From contig NZ_CP046619.1 in NCBI RefSeq assembly GCF_009755725.1, positions 124,001 through 188,000 of the forward strand: a stretch of 64,000 nt of DNA, written 5' to 3'. Position 1 is the stretch's first letter; the number at the start of each line of letters is the position of its first letter. Of this stretch, positions 1-7,592 are shown piece after piece. Source of the stretch: Diaminobutyricimonas sp. LJ205 (GTDB lineage Bacteria; Actinomycetota; Actinomycetes; Actinomycetales; Microbacteriaceae). Both the position numbers and the translations under genes were made by a program. Below the pieces are notes generated by a model. The model searched no databases, was not told the origin of the DNA, and saw only the letters and a list, made by a program, of their open reading frames with translations.

Positions 1-1
1 G

Positions 2-808
2 GCACGCGGCCACGTTCCGCGCCCGGCGGCACACACCGTGCCTCCGCGCCGAGCCGCCCGGCGCTGGTTTGCGCCGCTTGCCGCCCTCGTGCTCGCGTCG
101 CCCGTTGCCGGTGTGCTGGTGCCGGTCGCCGGGCTGCTCAGCAGGCTCGTCGAGGCGGAAACCATTCGCGACATCGATGTACCCCGGCTTCTCGCCGCCA
201 TCGGGGCGACCCTCGGGCTCGCGCTCGCCGGGGCGCTCGCCGCGGTCGTACTGGCCCTGCCGATCGCCGCTCTCGCCGCCCGCTACCGCGGCCGACTGGT
301 GAACCTGATCGAGTCGGTCGGCTTCCTCGGCAACGCATTGCCCGGGATCGTCGTCGGGCTTTCACTGGTCTTCTTCGCACTCGCGGCGGTGCCCGTGCTC
401 TACCAAACCGTGGTGGTGCTGGTGTTCGCCTACGCAGTGCTGTTCATGCCGAAGGCGATCGGATCGGCCAGGAGCGGCATTGCCTCGGTACCGGCCGGCC
501 TGATCGATGTCTCGCGGTCGCTCGGGCTGTCCCCGTTGGCTACCTGGTGGAAGGTGACCGCGCGGCTGGCGTTGCCGAGCATCGGGGTCGGCGCCCTGCT
601 GGTGGCCATCTCGGTCATGAAAGAATTGCCCGCGACGCTGCTGCTGCGGCCGACCGGGATTTCGACGCTCGCCACCGAACTCTGGAACCGCACCGCGGTC
701 TTCGAGTACGGCGCTGCAGCACCCTATGCCGCCGCACTCGTGCTGCTGGCTGCGGTTCCCGCGGTGGTGCTGTCGGGCATCCGCGGTGTCGCGAAGGAGG
801 AGCTGTGA
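2..808 (+). CDS. iron(III) ABC transporter permease, C-terminal part (partial)
   Basis: This is the C-terminal half of an FbpB/SfuB-type inner-membrane permease that moves ferric iron (or a similar ligand) into the cytoplasm. The frame is open to the left edge of the window, so the gene begins upstream; a GTG at 38 is unlikely to be the true start because full-length relatives have about 500 residues and two permease domains. Several hydrophobic segments are visible, and a binding-protein-dependent permease loop with the conserved pattern SLGLSPLATWWKVTARLALP lies about 90 residues before the end. It overlaps the downstream ATPase by 4 bp (GTGA), so the two are translationally coupled. The substrate-binding protein should lie upstream, outside the window. 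Iron specificity is inferred from the family. Confidence 0.88.
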   Translation, partial: ARGHVPRPAAHTVPPRRAARRWFAPLAALVLASPVAGVLVPVAGLLSRLVEAETIRDIDVPRLLAAIGATLGLALAGALAAVVLALPIAALAARYRGRLVNLIESVGFLGNALPGIVVGLSLVFFALAAVPVLYQTVVVLVFAYAVLFMPKAIGSARSGIASVPAGLIDVSRSLGLSPLATWWKVTARLALPSIGVGALLVAISVMKELPATLLLRPTGISTLATELWNRTAVFEYGAAAPYAAALVLLAAVPAVVLSGIRGVAKEEL

Positions 809-1863
809 GCTGGGTCACGATCGACGGCCTGCGCGTCGGCTACGGCAGCGCCCCGGTGCTCGTCGATGTCGGTCTGCAGATTCCGCGCGGCTCCCTCGTC
901 GCGGTGCTCGGCCCGAGCGGCTGCGGCAAGACCACCATGCTGCGCGCGATCGCGGGCCTGCTGCCGACCACCGGCGGAAGCATCCGCGTCGGTGACAAAC
1001 TGCTCTCCGGCCCCGGCAAGCAACTCGCCCCGGAGAAGCGCGGCATCGGCTGGGTGCCACAGGATGCCTCATTGTTCCCGCACCTGACCGTCGGCGAGAA
1101 CATCGGCTTCGGGCTTGCCCGCGGGGGCGGACGCTCCGCCCGCATCACGGAACTCGCCGCGCTCGTCGGCCTCGGCGACTACCTCGACCGGGCTCCATCG
1201 CAGCTCTCCGGCGGACAGGCGCAGCGCGTCTCGCTCGCCCGGGCGCTCGCTCCGCGCCCGGATCTGGTGCTGCTCGACGAACCGTTCGCCGCGCTCGACC
1301 CGCTGTTGCGCACCTCGCTGCGCGCCGAGGTCGCCGAACTGTTGCGCCTTCAACAGTCGACCAGCCTGCTGGTGACCCATGACCAGGAAGAGGCGCTCTC
1401 CCTCGCCGACCATGTCGCCGTGATGATGGCCGGTCGGATCGTCCAGTGGGGGACACCGGTCGAGGTGTACGAGCGGCCGGCGACCACCTGGGTGGCGCGC
1501 TTCGTCGGCGACACCGTCGAACTGGACGGACGCTGGTCGGCCGGGTCCGTTGACACGGCACTCGGACTTCTCGAGGCCGACCCTGTTGGGGGCGTGGTGC
1601 CCGGCGAGGGAGACTCGGTGCGCGTGGTGCTCCGTCCGGAGTGGCTCGAGCTGGCGGCATCCGGAACCGATGCGGTCGTCTCGGCGATCGCCTATGCGGG
1701 CCATGACGCGCTCGTCAGCCTTGTCCTCGACTCCGGGGTGATGGTTCGGGCGCGGATCGCGGCGCCGAAGCTGCCCGAGCGCAGCGACCGGGTACGGGTC
1801 GCGGTTTCGCATCGGGCGCTGGTATACCCGCACGCGTCCGCCGTGGTGCCGACGGCCGTCTGA
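805..1863 (+). CDS. iron(III) ABC transporter ATP-binding protein (FbpC/PotA type)
   Basis: This is the cytoplasmic ATPase of the preceding permease. Walker A (GPSGCGKTT), the signature LSGGQAQR, Walker B (LVLLDEPF) and a switch histidine (TH in LLVTHDQEEAL) are all present. About 110 residues follow the ATPase domain and resemble the TOBE-like regulatory extension of the FbpC/MalK branch. The frame stays open far upstream (to 547), but I chose the GTG at 805: it is preceded by AAGGAGG at a 4-base spacing, overlaps the permease stop by 4 bp, and gives 352 residues, normal for the family. Spermidine or molybdate would be alternative substrates. Confidence 0.9.
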   Translation: MSWVTIDGLRVGYGSAPVLVDVGLQIPRGSLVAVLGPSGCGKTTMLRAIAGLLPTTGGSIRVGDKLLSGPGKQLAPEKRGIGWVPQDASLFPHLTVGENIGFGLARGGGRSARITELAALVGLGDYLDRAPSQLSGGQAQRVSLARALAPRPDLVLLDEPFAALDPLLRTSLRAEVAELLRLQQSTSLLVTHDQEEALSLADHVAVMMAGRIVQWGTPVEVYERPATTWVARFVGDTVELDGRWSAGSVDTALGLLEADPVGGVVPGEGDSVRVVLRPEWLELAASGTDAVVSAIAYAGHDALVSLVLDSGVMVRARIAAPKLPERSDRVRVAVSHRALVYPHASAVVPTAV

Positions 1864-1899
1864 TCGACCCGCGGATCGACGCCGCGATACGCTGAATCC

Positions 1900-3015
1900 G
1901 TGCCCCAGCTCCCAGATGACCTGCTCAATCGCCTGCGCGAGCGGGCCCCCGGCTACGACCGCGACAACCGATTCTTCGACGAGGACCTCGCCGAGCTGAA
2001 GGACGCCGGATACCTCGAGCCGCAGAGCCTGCTCGAGGGGGTTCGCAACCAGCGGCTGCTGGCCAGGTACGCCCCGGCAACCGCGCTGGCGATCAATATG
2101 CACCACGTCGTCGTCGGCGTCGCCCGGGTGCTGCACGACCGCGGCGACACGAGCCTGGACTGGGTGCTCGAGGATGCCAGGAACGGGGAACTGTTCGCTT
2201 TCGGCAACAGCGAGGCGGGCAACGACCAGGTCATGTTCGACTCGCGCACCGCGGCGGTTCCGCAGGCGGACGGCTCGTATGCGTTCACCGGCACCAAGAT
2301 CTTCACGTCGCTCGCTCCCGCCTGGACCCGGCTGGGCATCTTCGGCCGGGACGACAGCGATCCCGAGAACCCGAAGCTCGTGCACGGCTATCTCACCCGC
2401 GAGACACCCGGGCACGGCACCCTCGGCGACTGGGACACCCTCGGCATGCGTGCCACGCAGAGCTTCACCACGAAGCTTGAGAACGCCGTGGTGCCCGCCG
2501 AGCGAATCTCGCGCACCCTGCCGGTCGGGCCGAGCGCCGACCCGTACATCTTCGGCATCTTCACGAACTTCCTGCTGCTGATCAGCGCGGTCTACGCCGG
2601 CATCGCCGACCGCGCACTCGAACTCGGCGTCGAGGCGGCCCAGCAGCGCACCTCACTGAAGAACGACGGCCGGGCGTACGCGCAGGATCCCGACATCCGC
2701 TGGCAGCTGGCGGATGCCGCCATCGCGCTGGATTCCCTGGCGCCACAGATCGAGTCCTTCGCCCGCGATGTCGACGAGCTCGTCGACCATGGCAGCGCGT
2801 GGTTCCGGCTGCTCGTCGGCTCGAAGACCCGCGCGGTGGATGTCGCCCGCGACGTCGTCGACAAGGCGATCCGGGTATCCGGCGGCGGCTCGTACGGCAA
2901 CTCGGCCGAACTGTCCCGGCTGTACCGCGATGTGCTCGCGGGGCTGTTCCACCCGAGCGACCCGGAGTCGGCGCACTCGACGGTCGCGCAGCACCTGCTC
3001 GGCCCCCTCGAGTAA
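1900..3015 (+). CDS. acyl-CoA dehydrogenase family protein
   Basis: This is a 371-residue flavoprotein of the acyl-CoA dehydrogenase superfamily. The N-terminal helical domain, the middle beta domain (EAGND, then FTGTKIFTSLAP, which contacts FAD) and the C-terminal helical bundle (residues about 220-360, with RVSGGGSYG near the end) occur in the usual order. It is nearer to the acyl-CoA-dehydrogenase-like monooxygenase and oxidase branch than to classic fatty-acid dehydrogenases: I see no clear catalytic glutamate, and the middle domain carries SEAGND in place of the usual TEPxxGSD. The GTG start at 1900 lies 36 bp after the ABC operon. The substrate is unknown; no beta-oxidation partners are nearby. 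Confidence 0.75.
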   Translation: MPQLPDDLLNRLRERAPGYDRDNRFFDEDLAELKDAGYLEPQSLLEGVRNQRLLARYAPATALAINMHHVVVGVARVLHDRGDTSLDWVLEDARNGELFAFGNSEAGNDQVMFDSRTAAVPQADGSYAFTGTKIFTSLAPAWTRLGIFGRDDSDPENPKLVHGYLTRETPGHGTLGDWDTLGMRATQSFTTKLENAVVPAERISRTLPVGPSADPYIFGIFTNFLLLISAVYAGIADRALELGVEAAQQRTSLKNDGRAYAQDPDIRWQLADAAIALDSLAPQIESFARDVDELVDHGSAWFRLLVGSKTRAVDVARDVVDKAIRVSGGGSYGNSAELSRLYRDVLAGLFHPSDPESAHSTVAQHLLGPLE

Positions 3016-3027
3016 CCCCCTTCGTGA

Positions 3028-3079
3028 GTTAGCCGAAAATGCTAGTGTTTCGCGGTCGCGACTAGCATTTTCGGCTAAC
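3028..3079. repeat. perfect 19-bp inverted repeat (extragenic palindrome)
   Basis: Arms at 3028-3046 and 3061-3079 are perfectly complementary (GTTAGCCGAAAATGCTAGT on the left) around a 14-base loop. The element sits in the gap between the acyl-CoA dehydrogenase-like gene and the methyltransferase gene. It could act as a transcription terminator, although no T-run follows, or be a member of a dispersed palindrome family. Confidence 0.8.
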
Positions 3080-3106
3080 ACAGGACGTCGCAGGGATACT
3101 GAGGGC

Positions 3107-3781
3107 ATGGACGACTGCTGCGGGCCTGAGGGCTCCGCCGAGTACGCCGAGGTGTTCGACGAGCGGTTCGCGCGCGGCGTCGCCCGCCGCTACCGCCGCC
3201 GCGGTCTCACCCGCACCGCACGCCTCATCGTCGACTATGCGGAGTCGGCGGACCCAGCCGGAGTCAGCGGCGCGTCCGTGCTCGAGGTCGGCGGGGGAGT
3301 CGGCGAGATCCAGCTGGAGTTGCTGTCTCGTGGCGCCGGCCACGCGGTGAACCTGGAGCTTTCGCCCGGCTACGAATCCGAGGCCGCCCGGCTCATTGCT
3401 GAAGCGGATGTCGCCGACCAAGTCACTCGCCGCATAGGGGTTGACATCGCCCGCGAGCCCGCGCGAGTCGAGCCCGCCGACATCGTCGTGCTGCACCGTG
3501 TCGTCTGCTGCTACCCGAATGTCGATCAGCTGCTGGCGGCGGCCGCGAACCACGCCAAGCGGCTGGTGGTGTTCAGTTATCCGGCGGCGACCTGGTTCGC
3601 GCGCATGTCGGTTGGGATGAGCAACTTCTTCATCCGGCGCTCGGGGCGGACTTATCAGGGCTACGTGCACTCGCCCGAGCACATGCTGCGCATCCTTCGC
3701 AGGCAGGGGTTCGAGCTGCGCAAGCGCCAGCGAGGGCTGGTCTGGTCCGTGGTCGCCGCCGCCCGCACGGCGACCAGCTGA
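3107..3781 (+). CDS. class I SAM-dependent methyltransferase
   Basis: This 224-residue protein has the SAM-binding glycine loop VLEVGGGVGEIQLELL (about residues 60-75) and an acidic residue at the end of the next strand (NLELSPGYE), as in Rossmann-fold methyltransferases. The arrangement resembles the magnesium-protoporphyrin O-methyltransferase-like family (YxNVDQLL, FSYPAATWFAR), but no bacteriochlorophyll genes are present, so the substrate is unknown. The start is the ATG at 3107, 27 bp after the palindrome. Its N-terminus (MDDCCGPEG) carries a cysteine pair, seen in some actinobacterial relatives. The stop codon lies in the first unit of a short tandem repeat. Confidence 0.75.
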   Translation: MDDCCGPEGSAEYAEVFDERFARGVARRYRRRGLTRTARLIVDYAESADPAGVSGASVLEVGGGVGEIQLELLSRGAGHAVNLELSPGYESEAARLIAEADVADQVTRRIGVDIAREPARVEPADIVVLHRVVCCYPNVDQLLAAAANHAKRLVVFSYPAATWFARMSVGMSNFFIRRSGRTYQGYVHSPEHMLRILRRQGFELRKRQRGLVWSVVAAARTATS

Positions 3782-3813
3782 CCAGCGGCGCGCGGCTGAC
3801 CAGCGGCGCGCGG
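3778..3813. repeat. 18-bp tandem repeat, two units
   Basis: The unit CTGACCAGCGGCGCGCGG occurs exactly twice, at 3778-3795 and 3796-3813. The first unit contains the stop codon of the methyltransferase (3779-3781). It fills the whole convergent gap between the methyltransferase and the MFS gene. Confidence 0.85.
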
Positions 3814-3814
3814 C

Positions 3815-5134
3815 TCAGGCCTTGCGCGCGACCGACTCGTCCAGGGCGAGATCCTCTTCCGCCTGCTTGCGGCCGTCGCCGTGGTAACTGAGGTACAACC
3901 GCTGCCGCAGCGACGAGTCGTAACGGATGCGCAGATTCTTCGACACCACCATCCACACGATGCCCACGCCCATCGCGATGAACCCGGACGCCGAGCCGAC
4001 GCCGAGCGCCCAGCGTGGGCCGAATTCGTCAGCCACCCATCCCACGATCGGCGCGCCAAGCGGTGTGCCGCCGACGAAGATCGCCAGGTAGAGCGCCATC
4101 ACGCGGCCGCGCATGCTCGGCGCGGTCGTGGTCTGGATGGTTCCGTTCGCCGTGGTCATCAGGGTGATCGAGGTGAATCCGACGAGCACCAGGGATGCCG
4201 CGTACGTCCAGTAAGTCGGCATCAGTGCGGCCAGCAGCAGGCTCGCACCGAACGCCCCAGCCGCGGCAAAGACGATTCGCAGTCGCGGTCGCTCCCGACG
4301 GGCGGCGAGCAGGGCACCTGCGACTGAGCCGATGGCGAGGATCGACGAGAGGATGCCGTACTCGCCAGCCCCGAGGCCGAACTCAATGCTCGCCATGGTC
4401 GATGAGTAGATCGGGAAGTTCAGGCCGAATGTTCCCAGCAGGAACACGATGACCATGATCACCATGATGTCTGGGCGCCGTCGCACGTATCGGAAGCCTT
4501 GCAGCAGCTGGCCGGGCGAGCGGGGGGCGCGTTTCTGAGGCCGAAGCGCTTCGCGGTTGAGCAGCAGCAAGGCGGCGATGGTCGCCGCGTAGGTGCCGCC
4601 GTTGATCATCATCACCCAGCCTGCGCCGATCAGTACCGTCAGGCCGCCGGCGACGGCGGGACCGATCAGCCGAGCGGTGTTGAACGATGCCGAGTTCAGC
4701 GAGACCGCGTTCGGCAAGTCCTTTTCGCTGACCAGGTCGGAGACGAATGCCTGGCGGGCGGGAGCATCGATCGCGGCGACGATTCCGAGCAGGAACGAGA
4801 ACCCGTAAACATGCCACAATTCCGCGACGCCGGTGACTACGACCAGGCCGAGCGCGAAGCCCAGCACGGCCATGGTGATCTGGGTGATCATGAGCAGCTT
4901 GCGGCGGTCGAACCGGTCGGCGAACAGGCCTGCCCAGGGCACGAGCAGCAGTTGCGGCGCGAACTGCAGACCCATGTTGATGCCGAGCGCGGTGGCGTCG
5001 TTATCGGTCAGTTCGGTGAGAACAATCCAGTCCTGGGCGGTGCGCTGCATCCACATGCCGATGTTCGAGATCAGCGCACCGGCGAACCACAGGCGGAAGT
5101 TCGCAATGCTCAAGGATCGGAACATGGCGCTCAA
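3815..5134 (-). CDS. MFS transporter, EntS-like (TMS5) family
   Basis: A 439-residue, 12-helix major facilitator. The N-terminus FRSLSIANFRLWFAGALISNIGMWMQ and the loop GLFADRFDRRKLL after helix 2 (the MFS signature GxLaDRxdRR) are typical of the EntS / DHA3 efflux branch. Such proteins export siderophores, macrolides or other small molecules using the proton gradient. The gene overlaps the upstream marR by 4 bp (ATGA), so it is most probably the target of that repressor. The C-terminal 30 residues are polar and cytoplasmic. The substrate cannot be read from the sequence. Confidence 0.85.
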   Translation of the reverse strand: MSAMFRSLSIANFRLWFAGALISNIGMWMQRTAQDWIVLTELTDNDATALGINMGLQFAPQLLLVPWAGLFADRFDRRKLLMITQITMAVLGFALGLVVVTGVAELWHVYGFSFLLGIVAAIDAPARQAFVSDLVSEKDLPNAVSLNSASFNTARLIGPAVAGGLTVLIGAGWVMMINGGTYAATIAALLLLNREALRPQKRAPRSPGQLLQGFRYVRRRPDIMVIMVIVFLLGTFGLNFPIYSSTMASIEFGLGAGEYGILSSILAIGSVAGALLAARRERPRLRIVFAAAGAFGASLLLAALMPTYWTYAASLVLVGFTSITLMTTANGTIQTTTAPSMRGRVMALYLAIFVGGTPLGAPIVGWVADEFGPRWALGVGSASGFIAMGVGIVWMVVSKNLRIRYDSSLRQRLYLSYHGDGRKQAEEDLALDESVARKA

Positions 5135-5550
5135 CTTTCGGCAAGCTCCTTAATGACTGGTGCGGCAGCCTCTAGGGCAGCGCGCTGGGCGGGATCGAGG
5201 GCACGAAGTCGTTCGACGAACCAGGCGTCCCGCTGCAGCGCGGTCTGCTGGACCAGATCGCGACCGGCCGCGGTCAACGAGACGACGACTTTACGGCCGT
5301 CGTCGGGGGCGGAGGCGCGCGCGACGTAGCCGGCCGCTTCCAGCGCGTTGACGGTGCGATTCATCGACGGCGGCGTCACCTTCTCGCTCTCGCTGAGGCT
5401 GCCGATCGTGCAGTCGCCGTGCCACTGCAAGCTGGCCAGCACCGAGAACTGGCTGTCAGAGATCGAGTCATCGGCCTTCTGTGCACGCAGACGGCGTGCC
5501 AGGCGACCGATGGAGAGGCGCAGGTCGTGGGGCAGGGTGTCGTCAGTCAT
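5131..5550 (-). CDS. MarR family transcriptional regulator
   Basis: This 139-residue protein is a winged-helix dimeric repressor. The recognition-helix region is IGSLSESEKVTPPSMNRTVNALEAAGYV, followed by the wing RASAPDDGRKVVVSLTAAGR, the diagnostic MarR signature (DxRxxxxxLT). It is the first gene of a two-gene operon with the MFS exporter, the usual arrangement for a ligand-responsive efflux switch. An AT-rich operator-like region lies just upstream and is shared with the divergent hydrolase gene. Confidence 0.9.
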   Translation of the reverse strand: MTDDTLPHDLRLSIGRLARRLRAQKADDSISDSQFSVLASLQWHGDCTIGSLSESEKVTPPSMNRTVNALEAAGYVARASAPDDGRKVVVSLTAAGRDLVQQTALQRDAWFVERLRALDPAQRAALEAAAPVIKELAES

Positions 5551-5554
5551 GGAT

Positions 5555-5586
5555 TATTTAGTTTAGCAAATTAGCGGCGCTAAATA
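5555..5586. promoter_or_regulatory. candidate MarR operator / divergent promoter region
   Basis: This AT-rich island in otherwise GC-rich DNA lies between the divergent marR (start 5550) and hydrolase (start 5606) genes. TATTTAG at 5555-5561 is matched by CTAAATA at 5580-5586, and inside is a second dyad, TTAGC-GGC-GCTAA, at 5571-5583. Nested inverted repeats overlapping a start region fit MarR autoregulation. Binding is inferred from position and symmetry only. Confidence 0.45.
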
Positions 5587-5605
5587 AACCGCAGAGGCCT
5601 ACCAT

Positions 5606-6533
5606 GTGGACGTGCCCACCTTCACGGCGATCCGCGATGATCGAAGCTTCGACGACGCGCACGGCGTCACGGTGCATTACTACGTCTGGGCGCCCAAGGT
5701 GCCGAAGGCGGTGCTGCACCTGGTTCACGGGCTCGGCGAGTATGCGACCCGGTACGAAACCCTCGCCCAGGAGCTGGTGAACGCCGGCTTCGCGGTGTAC
5801 GCCTCCGACCTGCGTGGGCACGGTCGCACCGGCCTCGGCCAGTGGGACCGCGACACCAGCAAGCTCGGCCGACTCGGCCCGGGCGGGCTCCGCGCCACCA
5901 TCGAGGACGTGCGCCAACTGACCGGCATCATCCGCGCCGAGCACGCCGACCTGCCGATCGTGCTGCTCGGGCACAGCCTCGGCTCGCTGATCGCCCAGAA
6001 GATCCTGAACACCGATGCCCGTCTGTACGCGGCGGCCGTGCTCACCGGCACGGCATACCGGATGCCGGGATCGATGAACGGCGGCGACCTGAACGCCAAG
6101 CACAAATCCCTCGGCGATACCGGCCGGATATGAGTGGCTAAGCCGCGACGCGGCGATCTCCAAGGCCTTCCTCGATGACGAGCTGACCTTCACCGCCAAC
6201 GTGCTGAGGCTGTTCGGCCTGCGCGACGGGCTGCGCCTCTACGGCCGTCCCGCGAAACGCTTGCAGGACATCCCGGTGCTCATCATGATCGGCGGCGACG
6301 ACACCCTCGGCGGCGAGAAGAGCGTGCACCGGCTGGCGGATGCCTACACCCGCCGGTCGGGAATCAGCGACATCGAGGTGGTGGTCTACACCGACGCGCG
6401 GCACGAGGTGTTCAACGAGCTGAATCAGGACGATGTCCGTGCCGACCTGCTCACCTGGCTGCGCGCACGAATCCCCGAGCTGACCGCCCGCGCGCGCGCC
6501 ACCAAAAACAAGGACGACGTTCCCTCGGATTAG
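5606..6533 (+). pseudogene. alpha/beta hydrolase (monoacylglycerol lipase-like), frameshifted
   Basis: Two same-strand segments together make one alpha/beta hydrolase. The first (5606-6133, GTG start) carries LHLVHGLGEYATRY (oxyanion HG), LRGHGRTG and the nucleophile elbow GHSLGS. The second, in the next frame, runs through EWLSRD and ends with the acid region (IGGDDTLGG) and the catalytic-histidine region (ARHEVFNE). The first frame hits TGA at 6131-6133; the second is open across the same point, so one extra base near 6115-6130 explains the break. All catalytic elements are retained, so the lesion is recent or a sequencing error. The intact length would be about 308 residues. It is divergent from marR. 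Confidence 0.75.
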
Positions 6534-6542
6534 GCTGGATGC

Positions 6543-7592
6543 ATGCACGGTGAGTACAAGGTTCCGGGCGGAAAACTCGTCGTGGTCGACCTCGATGTGG
6601 TTGATGGCCGGTTCGCGAACTTCCGCCTCGCGGGTGACTTCTTCCTCGAGCCCGATGACGCCCTGGAGGCGATCAACGCGGCGGTGAACGGCCTGCCGGC
6701 CGAGACCGAGTCGAAGTCGATCGCCGATGCCATCCAGCACGCGCTGCCCGACGGCGCCCAGCTGCTCGGCTTCTCGCCGGATGCCGTGGCCACCACCATC
6801 CGCCGGGCGCTGAAGCGCGCGACGACGTGGAAGGACTACGACTGGCAGCTGCTGCACCCCGGCCCGCTCGCGCCGCGCACCCACCTCGCGCTTGACCAGG
6901 TGCTCACCGAGGAAGTCGGCGAGGGCCGCCGCAAGCCCACCCTGCGCATCTGGGAGTGGGAGCAGCCGGCCGTCGTGATCGGAAGCTTCCAGTCGGTGAA
7001 GAACGAGGTCGACCTCGAGAACGCCGCCAAGCACGGCTTCGAGGTGGTGCGCCGCATCTCCGGCGGCGGAGCGATGTTCATGGATGCCGGATCGATCATC
7101 ACCTACTCGCTGTACGTGCCGAGCGACCTGGTGCAGGGCATGACCTTCGCCGACTCCTACGCGTTCCTCGACGAGTGGGTGATCGTCGCGCTCAAGTCGC
7201 TCGGCATCGACGCGACCTACCAGCCGCTCAATGACATCGCCAGCCCGACCGGCAAGATCGGCGGGGCCGCCCAGAAGCGCCTGGGCAGTGGTGCTGTGCT
7301 GCACCACGCCACCCTCAGTTACGACATGGACGGCGACAAGATGGTGCAGGTCCTGCGCATCGGCCGCGAGAAGATGAGCGACAAGGGCACCAAGAGCGCC
7401 GCGAAACGCGTCGACCCGCTGCGCAGCCAGACCGGGCTCAGCCGCACCGAGATCATCGAGCGGATGCTGCAGACCTTCCGCGACCTGCACGGGCTCAGCC
7501 TGAGCACCCTGGAACCGGCCGAACTCGCCCGGGCCGAGCAGCTCGTGACCGAAAAGTTCGCGACGGACGAGTGGCTGCACCGCGTTCCGTGA
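6543..7592 (+). CDS. lplA: lipoate-protein ligase A family protein with N-terminal accessory domain
   Basis: This 349-residue enzyme should attach lipoate (via lipoyl-AMP) to lipoyl domains of 2-oxoacid dehydrogenases and GcvH. Residues about 1-75 (KVPGGKLVVVDLDV, RLAGDFFLEPDDALE) match the small accessory domain that in E. coli LplA is C-terminal; here it comes first. The catalytic BPL/LplA domain follows, with the lipoate-binding RRISGGGAMF and the catalytic lysine in TGKIGGAAQKR. The ATG at 6543 is 9 bp after the broken hydrolase. Its last bases overlap the next permease gene (GTGA), so it is coupled to an ABC importer. It could alternatively be an octanoyl transferase of the LipM type. 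Confidence 0.85.
   Translation: MHGEYKVPGGKLVVVDLDVVDGRFANFRLAGDFFLEPDDALEAINAAVNGLPAETESKSIADAIQHALPDGAQLLGFSPDAVATTIRRALKRATTWKDYDWQLLHPGPLAPRTHLALDQVLTEEVGEGRRKPTLRIWEWEQPAVVIGSFQSVKNEVDLENAAKHGFEVVRRISGGGAMFMDAGSIITYSLYVPSDLVQGMTFADSYAFLDEWVIVALKSLGIDATYQPLNDIASPTGKIGGAAQKRLGSGAVLHHATLSYDMDGDKMVQVLRIGREKMSDKGTKSAAKRVDPLRSQTGLSRTEIIERMLQTFRDLHGLSLSTLEPAELARAEQLVTEKFATDEWLHRVP

Noticed and set aside
547-804. Upstream extension of the iron-transporter ATPase
   Set aside because: It overlaps the permease, lacks similarity, and the GTG at 805 has a strong ribosome site.
1069-2415. Long minus-strand open frame across fbpC and the acyl-CoA dehydrogenase-like gene
   Set aside because: It is antisense to two genes with clear family motifs and its translation is Arg/Gly/His-rich without similarity; a high-GC shadow.
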